Shown one piece after another: positions 1 to 7,961 of a stretch of DNA of 23,004 nt. Numbering within the stretch: position 1 is the first letter of the stretch; each line of letters starts with the position of its first letter. A program made the position numbers and the translations under genes. Source of the DNA: a virus. The stretch covers positions 1 through 23,004 of IMG/VR virus record IMGVR_UViG_3300049893_001280; one strand, 5' to 3'. The notes beneath the pieces were generated by a model. It was not told the DNA's origin and ran no database searches. It saw only the letters and a list, made by a program, of their open reading frames with translations.

Positions 1-1317
1 GCCCTTTCTAGTTCCTATTACACTCAGCTAGCGGTTAATACGCTTGGCAATACGATTAACGCCACTGATCGTATTGTCACAAAAGTGTATGCAAAAACAA
101 CTAGCACGAGTAATATCACGGCCCATTTTCTCCACTCTGGCGCTACGCCAAGCTCCTGGAAAACTGCCATCACTTTGGGTTATGTAGGCCCTCAAGGGGC
201 CACTGGCCCAACTGGGGTGCAGGGCGTTACTGGCATCACTGGCGCCACTGGCTTGACTGGAAGCACTGGTCCTACTGGCGTTGGTATCACTGGGGCCACG
301 GGAGTTGAGGGCATTTCTGGCGCAACAGGAGCCACTGGGGCCCAGGGAATCAATGGCGCAACTGGCGTACAGGGAGTTACCGGCGCAACCGGTGCTACGG
401 GGGTGCAAGGCATTACTGGCGTCACTGGTGCCACTGGAGCGCAGGGAGTTACTGGGGCCACTGGACTGCAGGGCGTTAGCGGCATTACCGGAGCAACTGG
501 AGCAACGGGTGTCGAAGGCATTACAGGGGCCACTGGTGCTACGGGAATTGGCGTCACTGGTGCCACTGGTCTTCAGGGCATCACTGGAGCGACAGGAGCA
601 ACAGGCGCCACTGGCATTCAGGGCATCACTGGAGCTACTGGCCTTCAGGGAGTGACAGGAGCTACGGGAGCAACTGGCGTACAGGGTGTTACTGGCATCA
701 CTGGAGCCACTGGCATCCAAGGCATTACTGGAGCCACTGGAGCTACGGGTGTTCAGGGCGTCTCTGGTATCACTGGCGCTACAGGAGCGACAGGAGTTGA
801 GGGCGTCTCTGGGATTACTGGTGCCACAGGCGCCACGGGAGTACAGGGCCTCACTGGCGTCACTGGTCTTCAGGGCGTTACTGGAGCTACCGGCGTAGAA
901 GGTGTCACTGGAGCCACTGGCGTGCAAGGTATTACTGGCGAGACAGGCATACAGGGCATCACTGGAGCGACGGGCGTCCAAGGAAACGCAGCTCCAAAAG
1001 CAATCACCATTCTTTATCCCACCAACGCTGAAAAAATTGCCATTGTTTACACGACAACGGCAGTGACAATCACTCTGATTGAATCGCTTGTCACTGGCAC
1101 CACTCCCAGTGTCACGTTCTCGATTCGCTATGGCGCTGATTTCAGTGCTGCTGGAACAGAAGTGGTAACTGGCGGCATCACTGTCACCAACACATCCACT
1201 GGTCTTTCCACTACTTCATTTAATAGCGCTTCAGTTCCCGCTAATAGTTTTATTTGGATTACAACCACCGCTGCAACTGGCACTGTCAACTCTCTTTTTG
1301 TTTCGCTTAATTACTAA
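1..1317 (+). CDS. Collagen-like phage tail fibre protein (5' partial)
   Basis: The reading frame is open from base 1, so the gene starts outside the window; the GTG at 85 is only the first internal start codon. About 55 residues of ordinary sequence are followed by roughly 260 residues of Gly-X-Y collagen repeats, built from units such as [16 protein letters not shown] and GVEGIS, up to about base 980. A C-terminal domain of about 110 residues, rich in Thr, Val and beta strand, follows and resembles trimeric fibre tips. Collagen repeats in phage proteins form trimeric rods. By position at the head of a fibre module, this is probably a receptor-binding or structural tail fibre. It overlaps the next gene through TAATG. 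The long opposite-strand frames here are by-products of the repeat. Confidence 0.85.
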   Translation, partial: ALSSSYYTQLAVNTLGNTINATDRIVTKVYAKTTSTSNITAHFLHSGATPSSWKTAITLGYVGPQGATGPTGVQGVTGITGATGLTGSTGPTGVGITGATGVEGISGATGATGAQGINGATGVQGVTGATGATGVQGITGVTGATGAQGVTGATGLQGVSGITGATGATGVEGITGATGATGIGVTGATGLQGITGATGATGATGIQGITGATGLQGVTGATGATGVQGVTGITGATGIQGITGATGATGVQGVSGITGATGATGVEGVSGITGATGATGVQGLTGVTGLQGVTGATGVEGVTGATGVQGITGETGIQGITGATGVQGNAAPKAITILYPTNAEKIAIVYTTTAVTITLIESLVTGTTPSVTFSIRYGADFSAAGTEVVTGGITVTNTSTGLSTTSFNSASVPANSFIWITTTAATGTVNSLFVSLNY

Positions 1318-1994
1318 TGGCAGTAGCTCATAGCTCAGCAAGCGAATCAACAACTACTACAACGCCTTCTACCAGCGTTGCATCTTTTTCATGGACGCAT
1401 ACGCAAACCGGCACGCCGCAAGGCGTACTTGTATTTGTCTATTGTTTAAATAGTGCCACTGCTACTGCCACTTCTGTCACCTATGGAGGCGTTACAGTGC
1501 CTGCAGTAACTGGTGGTTCCACGTCTGACGCCGCTGGCGAACCAGGCCGCATCGATACTTATTTTCTTGGAACTGGCCTGCCCGCTGGAAACCAAACAAT
1601 TGTTGTCAATAGGACAAACAATACGGTTCAAATGTATGCAACTGCTGCAACAGTTACAGCTTTGTATGCCACGGAAGTGAACACAGCGGGAATTGTGCTA
1701 TTAACAGCAGACCGAGCATTGGCCGAGCAAAGTGTGTCAGATGGATGGCCAGGCTCTTTTAGCGTGAGATATGCAGGCACTTACTCTGGTCTTCAAACTC
1801 CTCCAACTGCTGGCACAAATAGTACTTTATTGAATAGCATTGACGCAGGCAACTTTGGAGCTGTTATGGTAAGGGAGACGACTGCGGGGCAGGGGCCTAG
1901 AAGCGTGGGATTCACGGGCACGCTTGATGACGTTGCGGCAGTGCATTTGGCAATCAGAGAAGTGAGGCCCAGGCGAGTTATAGTGTACAAATGA
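1317..1994 (+). CDS. Probable tail/virion-associated protein, beta-rich
   Basis: This 225-aa protein overlaps the fibre gene by one base (TAATG), so the two are probably translationally coupled. It starts with a Ser/Thr-rich stretch and then looks like an all-beta adhesin domain, with many short V/T/G strands, a GGVTVPAV segment and a late AVHLAIREV strand. There is no signal peptide and no clear membrane segment. Proteins of this kind often sit beside tail fibre genes in phages. I do not recognise a named family; the structural role is inferred from composition and neighbours. Confidence 0.7.
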   Translation: MAVAHSSASESTTTTTPSTSVASFSWTHTQTGTPQGVLVFVYCLNSATATATSVTYGGVTVPAVTGGSTSDAAGEPGRIDTYFLGTGLPAGNQTIVVNRTNNTVQMYATAATVTALYATEVNTAGIVLLTADRALAEQSVSDGWPGSFSVRYAGTYSGLQTPPTAGTNSTLLNSIDAGNFGAVMVRETTAGQGPRSVGFTGTLDDVAAVHLAIREVRPRRVIVYK

Positions 1995-2021
1995 TACAAA
2001 CTTTAGCGAGATTTTATAGCC

Positions 2022-2204
2022 ATGCCGATTAATTTTCCATCCAGTCCCAGCTTAAATAGCACCTATACTTATCTGAACAGAACTTGGATTTGGACTGGTC
2101 AAGCATGGAAGCTCACGCCAAATCCTTATCGCAATATTTTTGTTAGCACGGCCGATCCGAGTGGTGGCGTGGATGGCGACATCTGGATTAAGTACACCGC
2201 CTGA
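2022..2204 (+). CDS. Small tail-associated protein with W-x-W motif
   Basis: This 60-aa protein has the motif NRTWIWTGQAWK at about residues 19-30, followed by PYRNIFVSTADPSGGVDGDIW. Short aromatic motifs of this sort (tWtWnG.aWk, and ..PSGGvdGDiW) recur in cyanophage and other phage tail fibre proteins, where they form small beta-hairpin units. It lies between two larger tail genes, 27 bp after the previous stop. The start has no clear Shine-Dalgarno sequence. It could be an accessory fibre component or a detached fibre module; the exact role is unknown. Confidence 0.7.
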   Translation: MPINFPSSPSLNSTYTYLNRTWIWTGQAWKLTPNPYRNIFVSTADPSGGVDGDIWIKYTA

Positions 2205-2212
2205 GGTAAAGC

Positions 2213-4660
2213 ATGGCTACTCTGTATGTTGACTTTGAGAACGGTAATGATAATTACGGTGGCACCAGTTTCGCCCTATTGGCACAGGGGGCAAATGGCC
2301 GTATTACCAGTACGACGTTCAGTAGTGCTGGCGCGTCGTTTCCAAATGACGGCAGCCTGATTGGGCAATATTTATCTATTTTTAATGGCGGAACTTACTC
2401 CGTTTACAATATCACGGCTTGGGTATCAGCGACATCGCTTACGATTGCAGCCATTCCTGGCGGCACTGCATTGACCAGCCAATCAGTGGATCGTCAGTAT
2501 TTCATTGGTGGGCGCCTGAAAACAGTAACAACAGGTGTAAGTGCCGCCAGAGTACAACCTGGGGATCAAATTAGAGTAATGGCAAGCCCATCTCCAACGA
2601 ATCTAGGCGTAACTGGAACGTGGAATGGATCAGTACATATTGCAGGCTTTGCCCCTAGTTCTACTACAAACACTACGCCAATAACAGTAAATGTGGCGGG
2701 AGGCCATGGGTGTAGTACCGGCGATCTAATAAGAATTACAGGTATTACCGGAAATACGAATGCAAACGGTATTTGGGATATAGTAGTTGTGAGCCCTACT
2801 GCGTTTACGCTTACTGGCTCAGTGGGTAACGGTACCTCTACCACAAGTGGAGTTTTAACGCGTATCAACCAATCACAAGTTATTTTATCCTCGTCTCTTA
2901 CTCAAACCATAGCAAGTACCGGCGAAAGGAGTACGCCATGGGTCGCAAGCGCTAATGTTACGACAGCCTTGAGTACGGATTCAAAAGAACATAGAAATTC
3001 TGATTCTATTGCCGTTGCTGCTGCATTTACAACAGGAAAAGCAGCTTATCGGACTATCGGTCCACTCGACTTATCTGGCTACCAGCAAGTAAGTTTCTGG
3101 ATACGACAAACCTCCGGCACCGCCATAACAGCAGGAAGCATTGATTTACGACTATGTTCTGATGCAATCGGAAATGTCCCTGTAAATACACTGCCAATCC
3201 CTGTTACGGCTTTTGCAAGTAATACATGGAATGTTATAACAATAGATGCAGGCATCAACCTTGGTTCAAATATAAACAGTATTGCTTTATATATAAACAC
3301 AGATGCTGGGGCTCAAACTTTTCTTTTTAGCAATATTATCGCCTGCAAATCTTCGTCTGATCCAAGCAGCCTTACTCTTTCCAGCTTAATAGGAAAAAAT
3401 ACGGCACAGGAAAAAACATGGTGGGGCATTCAAAGTATAAATGGTACACGCGTAATACTGGACAATGCACCTACAGCAACAACAACCAGTGTTACTCAAC
3501 GCGGGTATTATGGAACGTCTGGAACTGTTGCACTATGGAAGCGCGAGACGTTAGTAGCCGAAGGGCCTGGAAGTAATTTTGTGGTTAATGAATCAGGAAC
3601 TTCTTCTGCCCGAATAAGCTATTCTGGCGGGTGGGATCGTACTTCAATGTCAAGCCAAAGCAGTGAGACTTGGTTGGCTGGTTGGAATGCTAGCAGCGGC
3701 AATACGATATTCGGTATTGCAGCCCTTTTCTATATTGACATAACAAATTTTGGTGTGGCAAGATACGGCTCTCCGCTTTCAGTGAATAATCAGTGCAAAT
3801 ACATCAATATTGACTTACTTGGAATTAGCAATAGTAATGCAATAAGCTCGTTAGCACTGGTTGGGTCCGATAATAAACTAAAACTAGGTTACTACATTCT
3901 TAATGATCAGGGTATTAACTTTAGCCTTGGAAATAGTCAACTTGAATTTGGATCAGACGGCTTCAGAGGTAATAACGCCAATGCAATTATTTCTATTAGT
4001 TCCGATGCCGTTTCTCGAATGTTTTGCGGGCAAGTAACGCCAGCTACTATTGTTCTTGAGGCCAATCTTCAGTTGCAGGGTGCGGGATCATTCTCTAATC
4101 TTGCATTTGTTTTTCCGATAAATTTAGGCGTTACCACTCTTTCCGCAGATTCTCATTTCTTCAATAAGTGTAGTTTTTCTGCGCAAAATTTCTCGTTAAG
4201 TTCTCCAGCGGTAATATACAGTCAGCAGCACGATAACACGCTAAATAATCACAAAAACCTATCAAACGGCGGCGTAATATCTAGCGCCACAGACCAACGT
4301 AAAACTTTAACTGGCATTAGCTGGAAGTTTCAGCCGACAAGCACTGTTGACTGCTTTGACCAAAAACCGCTTAAATTGTCATTGGCCAAAGTTGCCTGCG
4401 GCGCCAATACCCTGGTAACTGTAAAAGCTTGGATGCGCCGTAGCAATGCGGGCCTGACAATGCGACTAGTCTGCAAAGGCGGTCAAATCGCAGGCGTAAC
4501 CAGCGATATAGCATCCTCAGTAGTTGCTGTCAACGCTTGGGAAGAAGAAACTATCACCTTTACCCCCACTGAAACCGACGTAGTTGAAATTACCGCTGAG
4601 GCCTGGGGCGGCACCACCTTCTCTGGGTGGGTCGATGACCTAACCATTACTCAAGCCTAA
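2213..4660 (+). CDS. Large tail fibre/spike-like protein
   Basis: This 815-aa protein is the largest structural gene here. The N-terminus (MATLYVDFENGNDNYGG) resembles the start of phage proteins whose repeated strands suggest a beta-helix. Around residues 163-215 is a segment of the type HGCSTGDLIRITGITG followed by an A-F-T-L strand, a small beta domain seen repeatedly in phage tail proteins. The middle has many short strands and Asn/Ser turns, consistent with a beta-helix or fibre shaft. The last 100 residues (VKAWMRRSN, then WEEETITFTP, then WVDDLTI) resemble carbohydrate-binding modules of the CBM4/9 or jelly-roll type. A host-surface-binding spike is likely, but no catalytic residues could be identified. 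Confidence 0.75.
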   Translation: MATLYVDFENGNDNYGGTSFALLAQGANGRITSTTFSSAGASFPNDGSLIGQYLSIFNGGTYSVYNITAWVSATSLTIAAIPGGTALTSQSVDRQYFIGGRLKTVTTGVSAARVQPGDQIRVMASPSPTNLGVTGTWNGSVHIAGFAPSSTTNTTPITVNVAGGHGCSTGDLIRITGITGNTNANGIWDIVVVSPTAFTLTGSVGNGTSTTSGVLTRINQSQVILSSSLTQTIASTGERSTPWVASANVTTALSTDSKEHRNSDSIAVAAAFTTGKAAYRTIGPLDLSGYQQVSFWIRQTSGTAITAGSIDLRLCSDAIGNVPVNTLPIPVTAFASNTWNVITIDAGINLGSNINSIALYINTDAGAQTFLFSNIIACKSSSDPSSLTLSSLIGKNTAQEKTWWGIQSINGTRVILDNAPTATTTSVTQRGYYGTSGTVALWKRETLVAEGPGSNFVVNESGTSSARISYSGGWDRTSMSSQSSETWLAGWNASSGNTIFGIAALFYIDITNFGVARYGSPLSVNNQCKYINIDLLGISNSNAISSLALVGSDNKLKLGYYILNDQGINFSLGNSQLEFGSDGFRGNNANAIISISSDAVSRMFCGQVTPATIVLEANLQLQGAGSFSNLAFVFPINLGVTTLSADSHFFNKCSFSAQNFSLSSPAVIYSQQHDNTLNNHKNLSNGGVISSATDQRKTLTGISWKFQPTSTVDCFDQKPLKLSLAKVACGANTLVTVKAWMRRSNAGLTMRLVCKGGQIAGVTSDIASSVVAVNAWEEETITFTPTETDVVEITAEAWGGTTFSGWVDDLTITQA

Positions 4661-4665
4661 GAGCC

Positions 4666-4848
4666 ATGACCTATTACGTTCATTCTGTTGAGCAAGACCT
4701 GGCCGCCAAGTGGTACGCCAGAGTTGTCATCAGCGAAACTGAAGCTCAATTCTTTAAGTTCAATCACTTCCCGACTATGGAAGAAATTCAAGACGCTGCT
4801 GCCGCCTATGTTGCAGCACAGGAGGTAAGCAATGCCCCTGCCGAATAA
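4666..4848 (+). CDS. Small hypothetical protein in tail module
   Basis: This 60-aa acidic protein contains the stretch AAKWYARVVISETEAQFFKF, then a helix ending in AAAYVAAQEV. It begins 5 bp after the spike gene stops and overlaps the next gene by 17 bp. It shows no membrane segment and no known motif. The beta-beta-alpha look suggests a compact domain. Its position implies co-expression with the tail genes; the function is unknown. Confidence 0.65.
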   Translation: MTYYVHSVEQDLAAKWYARVVISETEAQFFKFNHFPTMEEIQDAAAAYVAAQEVSNAPAE

Positions 4849-5104
4849 AACAGCCCTCCAGGCGCTGGACATTGCCTACCAGGGCCAGCCATTTGTCCAG
4901 GTTGAAGCCAAGAGCCTTAGTACTACATCACTAGACATAGCCTATCGGGGGCAACCATTTGTTACCATTGGAAACAATTTTCTTGCCTGGGTGAATGTTG
5001 GCGGAACCTGGAAGCAGTCTTCAGCAGTGTATGTTAATGTTGCGGGGGCATGGAAAAATGCAGCCACCCTTAGCGTTAACATTTCCAATACATGGAAAAC
5101 TTAA
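4832..5104 (+). CDS. Small tail protein with two internal repeat types
   Basis: This 90-aa protein has a strong ribosome-binding site (GGAGG, then 6 bases, then ATG), which fixes the start inside the preceding gene. It carries two kinds of repeat: LDIAYQGQPFV and LDIAYRGQPFV at about residues 12-22 and 34-44, then three copies of a V-N-V/I-x-x-x-W-K unit (WVNVGGTWKQ, YVNVAGAWKN, SVNISNTWKT) up to the C-terminus. Such W-K hairpin units occur in phage tail-tip and fibre proteins. It is probably a small beta-structured virion component. The glycosyltransferase gene starts within its last codons. Confidence 0.7.
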   Translation: MPLPNKTALQALDIAYQGQPFVQVEAKSLSTTSLDIAYRGQPFVTIGNNFLAWVNVGGTWKQSSAVYVNVAGAWKNAATLSVNISNTWKT

Positions 5105-6174
5105 AGCCGCGCCTCCATTTAGTCGGCATTTTTCATACAAAGCACCAAATTGCTTTTAGCCATTGCGCCTTCACTGGTAAAGCTTTGCGCTTTCCCAAAA
5201 TGATGCAGCTTTATGGTTGGGAGGTGGTGGAATATTCAAACGAAGGAAGCGAAGGAGGGGCCGATAAGCATGTGGTCATGATGACTAAAGAAGAATACGA
5301 AGAGCTTTATGGCAATCGCAAAGAAGCTTCTTTCTATGGCGACGATGCCACTGTAGGAAGCAGGGGACACATGCTATTTGAAGAGCGCCTAATTCCAGCT
5401 CTTGCAAATAATCTTGAAAAGGAAGACATCATTTGCCACCCATTTGGCCATGCCCATCAAAAGCTGATGGAAGTGTTTCCTAATCACCATCACGTCGAGA
5501 CAGGAATTGGTTATCCAACGCTCATGCCCAATAGCTTTCGCATTTTTGAGAGTTATGCCTGGATGCACTATCACCAAGGGAAAGAAGGGCGCAATGGAAG
5601 GAACTACGAATGGGTGGTGCCCAACTATTTTGACCTGGATGATTGGCAACCATCGTATGAGCCTGGGGAATACTTAGCTTTCCTTGGCCGCATTTGCTCC
5701 ATGAAAGGCATGGACACAATCAAGGAGATTGCCGAACGTAGTCCCTGGCCCATCGTTCTCCATGGCCAAGGCGATCCTTCTCCATGGTCCCATCCCAACA
5801 TCGACTATCGAGGCCCCATTCATGGCGCTGCTCGCTCTGAGTTCCTTCGTAATGCCAGAGCAGCTTTGATGCCAACAGTCTTTACTGAGCCATTTGGCGG
5901 AAGCGGCGTGGAGGCCATGCTTTGCGGCACTCCATTGATCTCTGTTGACTACGGAGCGTTTTCAGAGACTATCATTGACCAAGTGACTGGCTTTCGTTGC
6001 CACACTTTACAAGACTGGGTGGAGGCTATAAACAATGTTGACATCTTGGATCGGCAAACTGTTGCATTTGTTGCAAGTCAACGCTACAGTCTGGAAAGCT
6101 GCGGAGCCAAGTACGATAGGATATTTAGACAAATCAATGATCTATGGCGAAGAGGGTGGTACGAGCATGTTTGA
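5092..6174 (+). CDS. GT4-family glycosyltransferase
   Basis: This 360-aa protein is a GT-B fold glycosyltransferase of the group 1/GT4 kind. Its C-terminal half shows the family pattern: LAFLGRICSMKGMDT near residues 195-210, IVLHGQG, then TEPFGGSGVEAMLCGTPLI, in which Glu266 and Glu274 form the EX7E nucleotide-sugar-binding motif, and later a G-x-F segment. Such enzymes move a sugar from an NDP-sugar to an acceptor. The acceptor is not known; candidates are a virion fibre protein, host LPS, or phage DNA. It overlaps the tail protein gene by 13 bp and the next gene by 8 bp, so it belongs to the tail transcription unit. Confidence 0.85.
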   Translation: MENLKPRLHLVGIFHTKHQIAFSHCAFTGKALRFPKMMQLYGWEVVEYSNEGSEGGADKHVVMMTKEEYEELYGNRKEASFYGDDATVGSRGHMLFEERLIPALANNLEKEDIICHPFGHAHQKLMEVFPNHHHVETGIGYPTLMPNSFRIFESYAWMHYHQGKEGRNGRNYEWVVPNYFDLDDWQPSYEPGEYLAFLGRICSMKGMDTIKEIAERSPWPIVLHGQGDPSPWSHPNIDYRGPIHGAARSEFLRNARAALMPTVFTEPFGGSGVEAMLCGTPLISVDYGAFSETIIDQVTGFRCHTLQDWVEAINNVDILDRQTVAFVASQRYSLESCGAKYDRIFRQINDLWRRGWYEHV

Positions 6175-6433
6175 GGATGCATTTGATACTAAAGAACTAA
6201 TGGCTGCAGATGACGAATGGTGGGATAGTCTTTCCATGGAAGAGCAACTACGTTCTTTCCGCCAAATCTGCAAACTAATCCACAAAGGCGACGTTCAACA
6301 ACGTGCTACTTATCGTGGAGTTTTATATGGTGTTTTTGGTTGGGATGCAGGTGCATATGGTGATGGCCTTATGCACTATATGACCATTCACAATCTTATC
6401 TACGTTGGTCTGGACGCGCAAAATAAGACTTAA
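6167..6433 (+). CDS. Small acidic hypothetical protein
   Basis: This 88-aa protein starts at the ATG at 6167, which has an AGAGGG ribosome-binding site about 12 bases upstream; a longer frame from 6035 would lie inside the glycosyltransferase gene and is not preferred. The N-terminal third is acidic and aromatic (FEDAFDTKEL, DDEWWDS) and the rest looks helical (LRSFRQICKLIHKGDV). There is no signal peptide and no recognised domain. It is the last gene of the rightward tail unit and overlaps its upstream neighbour by 8 bp. The function is unknown. Confidence 0.65.
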   Translation: MFEDAFDTKELMAADDEWWDSLSMEEQLRSFRQICKLIHKGDVQQRATYRGVLYGVFGWDAGAYGDGLMHYMTIHNLIYVGLDAQNKT

Positions 6434-6558
6434 AAGGAAAATCATCACGTGATGCCACGCAACAATGAAATCTATTTTTAGCAATAGTAAGTCCGGCGTA
6501 GATTAACGCCAGTCCACAGACGATCTCCACGGCCGAAAGGCTTTTTCTCTATTTTAAT
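6434..6558. other. Convergent intergenic region with palindromes
   Basis: This gap lies between the ends of a rightward and a leftward unit. It holds a perfect 12-bp palindrome, CATCACGTGATG at 6443-6454, and a GGCGT/ACGCC hairpin at 6495-6510. A short GGCC-GAAA-GGCT hairpin followed by TTTTT at about 6531-6548 could be a weak rightward terminator. No gene was seen. Confidence 0.5.
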
Positions 6559-7503
6559 TCACTCAAGGGATTCCTGGTAGACACTAACAAAAACTTGTCC
6601 TTTAGAAGTTAAAGGCAGCAAATAGTCCTTGAGATGCTGGTTATGCATGCGAATACAACCATGCGTAGCGTATAGCTTTTGATAAGGCTGCCAAGCACCT
6701 GGCCAACCACAGGGAGAGCCGCCGCCATGAATCATGATACCAGCTCTACCATTGTTACTTTCTTGACCTTCCAGATCGATTAAGTCAAAGCTATACCAGC
6801 CATAGGCCATTTTATCTCGACTATACGAAGGTGAAGGAGACTCGTCATAGTCACGATAAATTTGACCAATTTTATACAGCCCAGGAGGAGTGTCTGTATT
6901 GACTAGCTTCCATTCGTAGTCTGTACCTTGACCGCGAGCAAGACAATACACTTCCCATAAAAGCGTACCATCTGCACTATAAGCCTTCATCTTTTCAGTT
7001 TTATCATTCACAATGATGTGATAATCATTGTCCTTGAAGCCAAAGTCTTGCGGACGCTTCTTGGGGCCAACAAGTGTCATTTTCGTGCTTTCGGGAGCGT
7101 ATTGCTTCATCAAGGATGATAGCTTTACTGCGTAATTTGGGTCGGTGGCATAGCTTTGAGTCTTGAGCATCCGCGCTGCTGCGTAACGATTTGCAGCCCT
7201 ATTGATGCCATGATACGTGCGCCAGTCTTTGTACCAATGGGCAACAAGATATTCAATGCAAGCCGCCAAGGAAGGGAAGTCAAGGAAGCCAGCCTTAACT
7301 GTCACCCACTCTCCATCGTAAAACTCTTTGGTTTCATGGGCAGTACCAAAGCCTTTTAGGCCAAAGTAATTGTGCTTGCCAGACAAAGAGCGACCGAAGT
7401 CGCTCTCTAGCGCCCATTGTGCAGCGACAAGTTCTGGAAAGCGAGCTCCGCTTAAAGCTGCGTAATCACTTACACCTTGCCATGTGTTGGGTACATTTGT
7501 CAT
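6559..7503 (-). CDS. Peptidoglycan enzyme: glucosaminidase plus L,D-transpeptidase (YkuD)
   Basis: This 314-aa protein has two domains. Residues 1-140 match the GH73/FlgJ-type glucosaminidase pattern: AAQWALESDFGRS with a likely catalytic Glu33, then NYFGLKG. Residues 160-312 match YkuD L,D-transpeptidases: MIHGGG followed by ATHGCIRMHN, with the nucleophile at about Cys282. The first domain would cut the glycan strand; YkuD enzymes act on peptide stems. There is no signal peptide, so release would need a holin, and two membrane proteins lie directly upstream. The start overlaps the stop of the 46-aa gene through ATGA. It is most likely an endolysin, although a transpeptidase domain in that role is unexpected. 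Confidence 0.85.
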   Translation of the reverse strand: MTNVPNTWQGVSDYAALSGARFPELVAAQWALESDFGRSLSGKHNYFGLKGFGTAHETKEFYDGEWVTVKAGFLDFPSLAACIEYLVAHWYKDWRTYHGINRAANRYAAARMLKTQSYATDPNYAVKLSSLMKQYAPESTKMTLVGPKKRPQDFGFKDNDYHIIVNDKTEKMKAYSADGTLLWEVYCLARGQGTDYEWKLVNTDTPPGLYKIGQIYRDYDESPSPSYSRDKMAYGWYSFDLIDLEGQESNNGRAGIMIHGGGSPCGWPGAWQPYQKLYATHGCIRMHNQHLKDYLLPLTSKGQVFVSVYQESLE

Positions 7504-7640
7504 TTGCCACGAAAGACAGCTCGCAGGATGGCCATAACCAGCTCGATGGTACTGTTTGGTTTAATAGGGAGCATGGCAATGATGGTTTCAAGAGCGCCAA
7601 CAACAACGGCGCCAATTGCCATGTATTCGGCTGGAGTCAT
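7500..7640 (-). CDS. 46-aa membrane protein, holin-like candidate
   Basis: This short frame starts MTPAEYMAIGAVVVGALE and ends in AILRAVFRGK. One hydrophobic segment covers residues 7-25, followed by a PIKPNS turn and a second, amphipathic helix with a basic end. Its stop codon overlaps the start of the lysin gene in an ATGA junction, and it lies 26 bp after the 69-aa membrane protein gene. Small phage proteins with this layout commonly lie next to endolysins. A holin or holin-accessory role is inferred from position and topology, not from a sequence match. The ribosome-binding site is weak. Confidence 0.55.
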   Translation of the reverse strand: MTPAEYMAIGAVVVGALETIIAMLPIKPNSTIELVMAILRAVFRGK

Positions 7641-7666
7641 AACGAAGCAAAATGTTTGCCTCTAGC

Positions 7667-7876
7667 TTAGCGTTTGATTTCCAAAGTACGCACTCTGCTC
7701 TCCAGGTCTTCAATGCGATCAGCTAAAGTGTCCAAACTTTTAGCAATATTTTCGATTTGAGTCATAATTTTGACTTGCTGGTTACCAATTGTGACCATCA
7801 TCCCACCAGTGGCAAGAAGCATGCCGGCGGTGACAGTAGCCGCAAAGCTAGCCAGGCTTTCTTGCCAGGATTTCAT
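7667..7876 (-). CDS. Membrane-anchored coiled-coil protein, possible holin
   Basis: This 69-aa protein has a transmembrane segment at about residues 9-30 (FAATVTAGMLLATGGMMVTI) and then a long heptad-patterned helix (IAKSLDTLADRIEDLESRVRTLEIK). One membrane helix plus a coiled coil is typical of small phage lysis or membrane-associated proteins. It is the first gene of the leftward unit that ends with the lysin, so it would be made together with it. Without a family match, holin, antiholin and spanin-like roles all remain open. Confidence 0.65.
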   Translation of the reverse strand: MKSWQESLASFAATVTAGMLLATGGMMVTIGNQQVKIMTQIENIAKSLDTLADRIEDLESRVRTLEIKR

Positions 7877-7891
7877 TGGAGCAATAGTTTT

Positions 7892-7919
7892 CTTTTATTC
7901 TACGCTCGCGCCATGTCAG
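7892..7919 (-). promoter_or_regulatory. Candidate promoter of the lysis unit
   Basis: On the minus strand CTGACA (7919-7914) is separated by 16 bases from TAAAAG (7897-7892). This is five of six and four of six matches to sigma-70 boxes. It lies just upstream of the 69-aa membrane protein gene. Moderate evidence only. Confidence 0.35.
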
Positions 7920-7961
7920 CATGTTCACATTAAACTAATAATAGGCCAACTAAATAATCAC

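Noticed and set aside
28-981. Long minus-strand frames (317 and 124 aa) and extra plus-strand frames opposite or within the collagen gene
   Set aside because: Low-complexity Ser/Ala/Thr or Pro/Val products that mirror the Gly-X-Y repeat; no start signals or domain features.
7419-7670. Plus-strand frames of 83 and 62 aa across the lysis genes
   Set aside because: Opposite to the lysin and the 46-aa gene, with shadow-like composition and no ribosome-binding site.
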